Assembly (NCBI GenBank): GCA_963969595.1
Contig: OZ018408.1
Location: 49,973,022 to 50,037,021, forward strand
Length of the DNA: 64,000 nucleotides
Origin: Neckera pumila
Taxonomy: Eukaryota; Streptophyta; Bryopsida; Hypnales; Neckeraceae
Reading direction: 5' to 3'
In this document: piece by piece, positions 34,845-44,401 of the stretch
Numbering within the stretch: the stretch's first letter is position 1
Layout of the letters: each line of letters opens with the position of its first letter
Position numbers and translations under genes: made by a program
Notes under the pieces: generated by a model
Told to the model about the DNA's origin: nothing
Database searches by the model: none
Seen by the model: the letters and a program-made list of their open reading frames with translations, nothing else

Positions 34845-35594
34845 TCACTGAGGAAGGGTTGATGAACTATGAAACAATAGGGCGCCTTCTCTCTTCCACC
34901 CAAATAGGCTAGGATCTGGTACATCAGGGAAGGTGAAGAAGTGGTCGGCTATATCCTTCAAGCACTGACCACTAGGGAACCAGCAATTGGAAAGGGGCCA
35001 CCGAACATGGGTCATAATCGTGTCTGGGTTACCCACGAAAACGTCAAGGACTGTCACACCTATGTAGCCTTCACCGAAGGTAGAACTTTGGAAATAATCA
35101 TCCGCCCTCCAGCAAGTAATTCGACCTGACAATTGAAGAACACCAAAGGAATCTAGTTGATGCACCTCTAGGCCGATCCAATCTTCCTGAGGAATGAATG
35201 GCCTTCCATCCACATGCGGATCCGCAGTGACCTTCACCACGTCGGCTGCCCTTTACAACATGGTTCTGTTTTGAACTTCCCCCAGCGTACTCAGACCTCT
35301 CTGGAAGGGAGAGACCCTAATATGTTGAGCTTCTGGGACGACCAATGAAGGCCTTTTGAGAATGAATATCCACGGCTCGACCGGGATCGGCACACCCAGC
35401 CACTCGTCGTGAGGACGAGCGTCCACAACAGAACCCACTCCAACTTCTCTAAAATCCGGTAGGGAAAGCCTCACTACGTCACCATCGCTTAGCGGAGCAG
35501 TCCTTGCAGTAGATTCTTGAGAATCAGCGTCCCCGGCTAATTCGCCAAAATATGGAGTGATGGCATCATGAAATGAATCAGAGTACGAATCCAT
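34845..35594 (-). pseudogene. Second transposon ORF of unknown function, one in-frame stop
   Basis: It starts with ATG at 35594, hits TAA at 35253-35255, and continues in the same frame to TGA at 34845-34847 (about 250 codons). The segment DGDVVRLSLPDFREVGVG and the following V/P-rich strand pattern weakly resemble a small domain seen in plant transposon proteins ('valid value at position, G.V'). I do not recognise it firmly. It lies just upstream of, and on the same strand as, the DUF7869-like gene. It may be the N-terminal part of that gene's product or a separate ORF. Confidence 0.4.
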
Positions 35595-36200
35595 TGTCTC
35601 TGACTCACTAAATCCAGGAACCTTATAGTGGCAAAAACGTAATGAAGAGTGAACCTGGTGACGGAAATTCCAGAATATCAGTCCACATTGTAATTATGAC
35701 TGGACTTCGAAAGGGAAAGGAGATACGTTGATTTATCCCTTGACCTAGTTATATGTGAAGTTTGCGCCGTTGGCTGAAGTGGAGTGGGGTTGCACTACTA
35801 CGTTACAAAAAGAAGAATGAATTAGAATACAAATGGAATATTGTCTTTCGGAATATGGAACTTGAGAACCCAACGATCGACGAGATCGGAAGGTCACATC
35901 ACGGAACAATATTATCTATCGGTTTGATGCAACGGTACATATTACCATGTACAGTATTCACTGTTGACCAACTGAGATGTTTTCATAAAAACAGCGGGAT
36001 ATCTCCCGCTGAGAACAATGGGATACCTCCCTCTGGGAACAACGAGATATCTCCCGTTGGGAGGAACAGGATAATTCCCGCTGGAAACAACGGGATATCT
36101 CCCGCTGAGATCAATGGATGACTTCTATCAGTAAGTTCTTGACAGTGGGATATTTCCCGATGTTTTGAACGACAGATAGGAGATTATCAATTGTCGTAGC

Positions 36201-36593
36201 TGCACGGATCTGGTATACAGCATTCACTACGTATTATAGTCTGTACTCGTAGTCTACGGTCGTATACGGTACAAGAGGCAGACAACTACACTATTACGAC
36301 TTACGACTTCGTTGCTTTCGCCACTGACGGAATGACCAGGACCGTCCTACACTGAAGAAAACAACATTATAAGCTTCCATTGCTAGCGGTATGCACAGTA
36401 CCGCTTACAGCACTGTGCCCAGCAAACGATTCTATGCACATTCTACACTACTTCGGCATTGCAGGCACTTATCCTCTTTCACCAATTAGCACTCATGTGA
36501 TACGCAACTAATGCTTAAGTATCAAACTCAAAGGACTTGATGTGTGGACAGTCAAATCATTGTAGAAGGTGACCTTCCGGCCATTCCTCACTG
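36201..36593. other. Spacer between the two large transposons
   Basis: No open frame of note. The 10-bp sequence TTCCTCACTG at 36584-36593, just before the next element, recurs at 48742-48751. Confidence 0.5.
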
Positions 36594-36611
36594 GGGAAAC
36601 TTAGTAGTGTG

Positions 36612-36635
36612 AGCAGAGAGCAGAGAGCAAAGTTT
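36612..36635. repeat. Left subterminal GAGCAGAGAGC array
   Basis: Short tandem 'gagcagagagcagagagcaaag', inverted relative to the longer array at 48659-48725. These are candidate transposase-binding repeats of the 12.1-kb element. Confidence 0.6.
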
Positions 36636-39600
36636 GGAAAGCAGAGAATCAAATTTTTGTAATCAATTTTGACAAAAAGAGTGCCTATTACCGTGGAATC
36701 TAGAATTATTTTAAGCCAAATTTGTTTAAAGTGTACCCCAATTTTGTGGAATTTCAAAAAACATTTCACGAGATTTTTTAAAAGATACCCCAATACCGTG
36801 GATCTTCGAAAAATATTTCTCAAGATTTTAGAAAATGCACCCCAATTTTGTGGAATTCTTACATCTAATTAAATCTAGTAGCAAATAAAACCTTAAAGGC
36901 GTGGTACACTGAATTTCTAATGAAAGACTTTGTAAAATTGGTTTTAGGTAGTGTAAATATGCAATTAGGGCTGACGTCATCAAAAGAGGCTTACAATCAA
37001 ACAAAAATCCAAGAAAAAATACAAGGAGACTTGCAAGGATACATGTAAATATAACCCAAACCCAACTCATATAAAATCCAAATGAATATAAAGCATAGGA
37101 ATTTAGGTCACAAAATCCAAAAAGCTCCATCAACGGCTAGAACTACCACTATCCTCGCCTTGCTTCGCCTTTAGATGTATGTAATCCAAGACACGCTTAT
37201 TGAAACTGCGTGCACGAGGAGGGGGTGGTGATAGTGCCTCTGCAAATTGATGCGCAATCCCACTAGCATATGAAGGGAGCTCAAATGCCTTAGGAGGACT
37301 TGCAAACATGTCCGTAGTGAGGACATGAATCGGACTCTCCCTTGGAACTCTGAACAGTCAAGAAAAATAAATAAATAAGTAGAAAAAAGAAACAAAGAAC
37401 GGAGAAGAAGAAATTGCAAACAAACAAAGAAAAATGCAAAAAACAAACTTACACACAGAGCAAATCAAAGTTGCGCTTTGTCATCTTCTGAGGAGGCGGA
37501 GCAAAAACAGACCCTCGCGGTCGGGCAACCTGACAAGAAGTAGTCTCTGGGTCAGGGTCTCGCATGGAGAGGAGGATGGCGTCGAAGATGTCCAAATCCG
37601 CCTCAAGAGCCACAATATGGCGCTGAAGTGCACGGCACGCAATAATGGAACCACCTAAATCATTTAGAATCAAATTGTGAGAAGTTGTAATACAAAGAAA
37701 TAAAGTAGTGGGAAGAGGAAGATTGAAAACCAAAGAGGTTGAAAACAAACCTAGACCACATTGCCAATCCATCACAATGTCATCTTTGTCGGTGAGGGCA
37801 GAAAAAAGGATGGAATAAAACTCGTGACGTTTCTCACGAGCACCTCTCCAGGGCATGCCATCCTCCCTCATAGCCTGATTCTTCTCATCCGTGAAACTGT
37901 TGAGCCAACCATCCCTCTGGAGGTTGTAACCCATCTTATCAAAAGCTGTGTTCCGTATCTTAAGAACAGAATTAACCCGAACTAACACTTTGATGAAGAA
38001 CTTGCGAGTCTGAAAAAATGAATTCAAATGTGTTAGTATCCATAAATCCACAAAACTCAATTGAATTTGAGATAGAGTAGAGGGAGAAAAACTTACTACT
38101 CCGGTAGGAACCATGGGCGACTGAAGGTCCAGGTCATTCATGCCAAACCAATCTTCAGCCACATAGAAGTTCATAGTGTGTGCCCAGTTGTGGATATCCC
38201 TCGATATATCAGGATCAGCAGCATGAGTGAAGACAAGAATGCCGTTGTCATGGAGGTTGGCATCTGCAAAGGCAAATAGAACCTCAAAGTATGAAGTAGA
38301 CCGCCTGTTCCAAGTTGGAACATCATCTAAGGAGGTAGAGATCCGTGGCACACGTAAGTTCTCGGGCACATCTGCAAAAAGAAGATCGATGCCCATGTGA
38401 ACCTTTTCCTTGGCATTGGATCGAATACGACCTGCTCCAACCTACACAGAGAAATTGTTGTGAAAACTTGAAGAAATAAGAGAAATTAAATCTTAGAAAT
38501 AAGAATGAATGCAATGGAAAGAGAAATTGTATATAAACCTTAGTTAGGAACTCTTGAATGCGAGTGTAGGCTGAATGGCGAACCCCGTTGTTCATAAGCT
38601 GTTCAATGACATCCACCATGTCCACATTCTCAATTAGGGTGAGCATAGAGGGCTTCTCTGAGGAAGTGGCTGAAGTATCTGGTGCAATTGCCTTTCGCTT
38701 TCGCGGCTCAGAGGGGATGGTGATGTCGCTTTGAGAAGGAGCGGGGGCTGGGTCGGCAGGAGCAATGGAAGGGGTGAAGGATGGAGCAAAGGAGGGAGCA
38801 ACGGAGTGACTTCCAGCGACTGCAGTGTCGGGAGCAGAAGAAGGAGGTGCTGAACCCTTGGAAGCAGAGCGAAGGGACCTACGGGGTTGAGAAGGCTGGG
38901 TACCTGAGGCTGTGCCAACTAACTTGCCCTTTCTGCCCTTGGACACATTTACTGGCTTAGTCGCCTTCTCCTTCCCTTTCTCCGTCGTCTCCGTTGGTAG
39001 AAGCTCCAAGTCAGAAGGATGATCAAGCACCGGAGTTGTAGCAATCAATGAAGAGTGAAGTGCTACCTCAGAGAGGGGGATAAAACCCCTAGAACAATCA
39101 ATATACCAACCACAAGCCTTGAGGTGGGGATCTAGGTACTTGGCAACCTGTGTCTCCGTATACATGAATTGGGTAGACTCCAAATTCACCCAATCTTCCA
39201 AGTAAGGTGGTAGAAACAATGTAGAAACAGCTTGCTTGGGAACAAGCTCTTGGAAGATGTACCTGAAATATAAGGCAAAGACTAGTAAGTGAAAAGTAGA
39301 AAGAGGATACGAATAGCAAAGAGAAGGTGCAAGATGGATGCAAACCTGTAAATCACACGTTGTACAATCTGGCGACCATCAAACTCATTTAGGTCAGAGG
39401 CTTTGAAGAATCTTGGATCTGCATTATTGTCAAAGAACTGCTCAAAGGCTGTGTCCAATAGAAAGATCCTCCAGCGGTCAACAAACTCTGCAAGCCGTTA
39501 TACACCCACGGAGACATTCCAATAAATGGGTCGAGTAAAGCTTGACTCCATGGAAGCAAATTCCTCTACCACAGCATGCTCTAGCTGCATTACCACAAGT

Positions 39601-41549
39601 AGAAAGTAAGAATTCCAAAGTCAAAATGGTACAAAACAAATTGAAGAAGGGGAGAGTAGTTAGAAAATGGACCTGAGCCCAAAAAGACGCTTTGTTTAGC
39701 CAAATGTCAAGAACCTTCTCCTTAAGAGGCACTATGGAGGGGAACTTGTTACCGCCACGAACAGTAGGGGAGGAATTCCACCACCGGAGCCAGGCCGTCT
39801 TGAAGCGAGGTTGGACGTTAGCTGTGGCAATCTTATGGAGCTTTTCAATTGTCATGTCGGGGACGGTGTTGGTGGAGAAGTGCCGATCAATGTAGAGACA
39901 AGATCCATGGTTAAAAATATGAAAAGGAATGTTGAAGTGGAATGCGACAAAATTGAATAAGAGAAAAGGGAGAGGATAACCTCGTCAAAGAATGCTAGCT
40001 CGTGATGCGAGTTTGCTACGGCAACGTACTTCTCAAAGCTCTTTGTACGAATAAACTTTCTAGCCTTCTCTTTTGCTGAGGTCATGGCCTTCCAAATACC
40101 CACAGCAATCCTCTGATTCACTGGTGTTGCATCCTTGTAAGCTAGAGCGGCAACATCAGCAGCAGCCGAGATTTCCCTCTGGTGAGTAGAAATGTTAGCC
40201 CATGCAAATTGCAAGAGTGACAACCAATAAGAAAAGCAAATAGATGAAGGATTACCTTGTAGAGGAAGGAAACGAAGACGTCCATCGTGAGAGGGTACCA
40301 TGTGGAAACCTTCGACTTGGCGGTAGCACATGCCTGATAATCGTCCTTGGAAATCAAGTCCGCAAATGCCTCCAAAGGCAAGGCACCAAAAGTGCGGATG
40401 CGAAGGAGTTTTGCTGGCACGCTAGACTTGACGTGGTCGTTTTCAGTTGACCTATGCAAAAGATTGGCACGCGTAAAGCAAACAAAATTTGAAGGTGACA
40501 AAATCATGAAGAAACCAAAAAGGGGGCAGAACTTACCAGTTAACATCGTTCATGGCGTTCATGAGAACACCACTGTTCTTTCGCGCATCCAAGGCAATGC
40601 AGTGCGGAGAAATATGCCAGGACTCCTCCGTAGGATGAAACTTATTAATATGGCGGTACCAAGCTGTGAGACGATGGTTGCCCTCCCAAACAAAGAGCAT
40701 CTTGCCAACCATATGAGCAAGGTCATCATCCTGCGCCATGAGTGAGTCGAACCGCTCACTAGTAGTCTTCCAGAGTGGACTCCACCTAGTGACGATATCC
40801 TCGGTGACGTCGACAACCTCGTCCTTGTTGTTGTAGATCGACACGTAAAGGACGCGGTCACCATCACGGTAGCCAGTGACAAATTCATTCTCCAATCGTT
40901 GAACATCAACCTCATTAATTGGACGCACAAGAGGCAAGGCATGCATTCGGCAAAGGGGAATGCAAAGGCGGGACTTATTTGTGGGCCGAATTCGAAGGCG
41001 ATTAATAACTGCAGTTGAGTCGGCCTTCTGCTGCACTTGAAGTTGATTCTCTTCTATGTCGGGATCAGCCTTCTCCTCTGGTTCGGCATAACGTAGTAGC
41101 GGAGTTGGAGACTAAAACCAACACAAGGTTTATTATTGAGCAGATCAAATACCAGAACAATTAAATAATCAAATACGCAATGTTTATAAATGGAGTTTGA
41201 GTACAATGATTCTAGATGCAAGTGCACATAGAAAGAATAGCATGCTATTCAAAATTGGATGTACATTAAGGAGCACTAATAGTAAATAATGTAATGGATA
41301 GAGATCCATCACTGAATCAAGGAGCATATAAGTGCAGAAACTAAATGGGTATAATTCCAAACCAATTACCTCTTGTCCCCCAGTAGCAATGTCATTGGTC
41401 ACTACTACAGATGTTGGCATAGGTGGCTCCTGAGCTAAGACAGCTTGAGACAAAACAATCTCCAAGGGTTGTGAAAGGTCCATCACTCCAGACTCCTGTC
41501 AAAAGGAGGCATGAATTAGAACAGAGATACACACTAGTGGAGAACCCGG

Positions 41550-43077
41550 CGGAACCGCGGGGTTCATTAGGAGTGTCTCAAATGGAATTGAAAAACTAGT
41601 ATTTTCATTGAAATGGCAACAGCAACTTTGAAAAAAGGCAAAATTACAAAAAAAAATTGGAATTTCCTAATACTCTTTGTAGTCCACTTAGAATTGATCT
41701 ACAATAGAACAAATAAGCACAAAACTATTGAAAATGAACAAAAAAAAGCAAGATAGGGCAGCCCAAAGGAACCTTGTGAAAACGCAGGGTTTTTGAAAGA
41801 GTAATCAGAATTCAGAAATTAAAAACAAATGAAGAAAGGGCATGGCCTACCGGAACCCCGCGGTTCCGCCGTATTCCTCCAAATGGTGCCCGAATCCATT
41901 GTGCATACAAATGAAACCCTAAGTGCAAGGAATCCTAAATTCTGTTTGCGGTATATCTGGGAAGTAAGCTTGGTTGTCACTATGCGTAGCCAAATTGGAC
42001 AACCCCGCGGATCCGCAAGGTTCCTCCAATTAATGCCTCAACCAACTACGAACATGATTGAACACATGAAACCCTAATTGCAAAGAATTTAAAAATTGCT
42101 TGCATTCAAAAAACTCTGCACTGTAGCCCCTGAAAAGCTGTAATGCGGCGTTTGTTAGCAACCAATACTGCTCGGCCGATTGTAAGCACGGCCAACAATG
42201 GCACTTGTAAGCACCGCGCGGCCTGAAAATTGTGCGGCCAACAGTATGCACGGCTGAATTGGTTGAACCCCGCGGTTCCGCGGGGTTCCCCTAGGTGGTG
42301 CTGCAACCTTTCCTAAAACCCTAACTGTGAATCATTGCAGAATTGCGCTTCTGTAGAATTACAGCATGAAGGAAGGCGCCTCAAAAAACACCCGCATGCA
42401 AGCTAAACCCGAACTGCACAGCACAAATTTTCAAAGCAAAGAAGTTCGGACTAACCTCTAGAGCCGCGCACAAAGCATTGCCGCTTGATTCCACAGCAAC
42501 GCCATCCGTCTCTCCATCGCTCGCCATTGTTCTCCGTTGATAAAAAATGCCCTTCTTTGCCACTCGTCTCCCTTCTTCTACGTCGTCTTCATTCTCTTCC
42601 TCTCCTTCATGTCCGTCCACTTCATCCATCTTTTCATCCTCTGTCTACAAAAACAACCCAAAATAGCAATTTTTTCTTTAGCAATTTCACCAAAAACTTA
42701 CTATATTTAGTAAATTTTTGGTAGCCCCATAGTCCCCCCGGGGAGACGTCGAGACAGTTGGGGAAAATTTTTCCAAAACTAAAGGAAAACGGGGTTGACG
42801 GGTCATAAGTTTGGCCACTTAGGATAGAGACCGTGACAAAGGGATAAATAAGTTATCCACCGTAGGTATCACAGCCTATTTTTACCTGAAATTGATCCTA
42901 TTGTGTTGTGACAGGGGGCCCGTCACGACACAACATGTCGTGATGTCACGATAGACCACCCTACCTTCACCTCCACTCATGCATGCATAAGATCAAATGG
43001 ATAAGAATTCCACTTCTATAAATAAAATTGAAGAAGGAGGACCGGTGGAGGTAACCCGCCGGAACCGCGGGGTTTCC
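41550..43077. repeat. Five GGAACC/GGTTCC palindromes in introns 1 and 2
   Basis: Copies at 41550-41565, 41851-41868, 42001-42024 (partly decayed), 42265-42288 and 43060-43077. The core is GGAACC-NNNN-GGTTCC with a GC spacer such as CCGC or GCGG. The copy at 42265 is GAACCCCGCGG-TT-CCGCGGGGTTC, with perfect 11-bp arms. Four copies lie in intron 2 (41496-42455) and one in intron 1 (42645-43317). Confidence 0.8.
42888..42953. repeat. Overlapping hairpins in intron 1
   Basis: TTGTGTTGTGAC pairs with GTCACGACACAA across a GC-rich loop, and CACGACA then pairs with the following TGTCGTG. Two mutually exclusive stems are therefore possible. Confidence 0.6.
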
Positions 43078-43677
43078 TCACCTTGCCCTCCACGGCTCTA
43101 GTAACCCTAATGAACTCTATGCGTGACTAGTGCAAAGCTGTGCAAAGACTTACATTACAACCGCGAAGCCACGGATAGCACCCATGGAGTTGCAAATTGC
43201 AATCATGAAGCGCATGAGGAATAGAAGCCCGTATGCAACAAAGGAAACCCGCGCATTCACTAAAATTTAAAAAACCAATAATCCCATTAGCTAATATAAC
43301 AATTGAGTTCAACTTACCATGTTGACAAAGTCCTCCCTTCTTTCTTCATTTGAATCAGTCTGGTTTGAATTGGTACGCTGCTTGCTCTTAGCCATTGCTG
43401 GTGAGGGTGAACTTCTGCTCTTCACTTCTTCCTGGATCGGCACAAGGTTAAGAACCCGAATCATACACCTTGCTCTCCAAGCACCACCTACTTCCTCCTC
43501 AACTGGCTTGCGTAAGTCTGAAGGTGACCCTCGTCCCTCTATGCTCAATAGCTCCTTCTTTTTCAACTCGTTTCGCCTCTTCTGCTTCGAGTTGGTAAAA
43601 GTCGTGCCGCCTCTTCTTTTCTTGCGCTTCCGCGTTGGATCAATCGCAGAGATTGTATTGTGGCCTGATTCCTTCAT

Positions 43678-44401
43678 GTGTGCGTCTTGCCAACCTTACA
43701 ATGCCCGCACATCACCCTTGCACTCTCACGACATCAAACGCCTCTCACAAAAGATGATCCCTCACTAAACTTTTTTTGTCTACATAATGCTACTGCATGC
43801 GGTTTAGGGTTTTCCGATGTCTAATAGCTGTACATTATAACATCACCATTAAGAAGATATTAAACCAATTATAAACTAGGCTATTAAACGGTGTCCTCCA
43901 AAAAACAATTGGCGTCTGCAAGATTTTCTTCTAGATTGACCAAGCTCTTGATTACTCTGTTCCACTATTAATATGGCAACTATTCCAATTGTAGGACAAG
44001 ATTGTCTGTCATTACAGAAAGTTCATGATGTATTTGGTGCCTCCGCTCTAATTCAAGAAATTGGTGTTCATCAATTCTACCTAACTATTAAAGCTACCTG
44101 CTTTAGATGATGCCAACGGCTTTATTAATGACTGCGCCATTTACAATATTTCTAATTCCTTCTAATTCTTTGTCAGAATCATAATTATTATGGGATCTAT
44201 CAATAGTGAATGATCAATTATTCATAGATAATACAAAATGCTTAAACTCCGAGTTGCTCTTCCGTATTGCCTCTCTTTGCAAACCTTTAATTTCTTTCTC
44301 ATTGTTGGTCATCAAACTCTCCTTCTATCTATTTGCTTTCTTGTGATTATTGATGGCATTGCCCTCTGTAGTCTACGCTTAGCTTTTCCTTCTCTTTGTC
44401 A
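43678..44401. promoter_or_regulatory. Divergent intergenic region between the two genes of the 12.1-kb element
   Basis: The minus gene's ATG (43677) and the plus gene's ATG (44402) face away from each other across this 724-bp AT-rich interval, so it should hold both promoters. I cannot place specific sites. Confidence 0.45.

Larger units (their letters stand above)
31200..36200. mobile_element. Decayed DUF7869-type transposon with palindromic subterminal repeats
   Basis: The approximate extent is set by clusters of CGGGA(T/G)ATNTCCCG-like palindromes at both edges: 31230-31990, and 35990-36170 with several copies. Two further copies lie at 34068-34082 and 34238-34252. The phrase CAAAACATCGGGAGATATCC near 31396-31420 is inverted near 36145-36168, which supports paired ends. 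Exact termini and target duplication are not resolved. It contains the broken genes at 32055-34828 and 34845-35594. Confidence 0.55.
37130..43677 (-). pseudogene. ParB-like / DNA-methyltransferase-like protein, 13 exons, one in-frame stop
   Basis: Exons: 43677-43318, 42644-42456, 41495-41370, 41111-40537, 40451-40256, 40178-39981, about 39891-39673, 39584-39346, 39262-38539, 38441-38097, 38009-37751, 37654-37453, 37349-37130. Phases agree throughout, giving about 1283 codons. Exons 1-2 are basic then acidic (probably nuclear). Exon 4 resembles a ParB-type domain: residues like VDVQRLENEF, then MLFVWEGNHRLTAWYRH. Exon 9 is a Ser/Pro/Ala-rich linker. Exons 10-12 resemble an amino-methyltransferase of permuted order: IDLLFADVPENLRVPR (motif IV position, but DVPE rather than DPPY), NGILVFTHAADP, then VMDWQCGLGGSIIACRALQR (SAM-binding motif I, its Gly split by intron 11) and HIVALEAD. 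Defects: TAA at 39498-39500 in exon 8, and no AG acceptor before exon 7. Calls on ParB and methyltransferase are by motif only. Confidence 0.6.
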
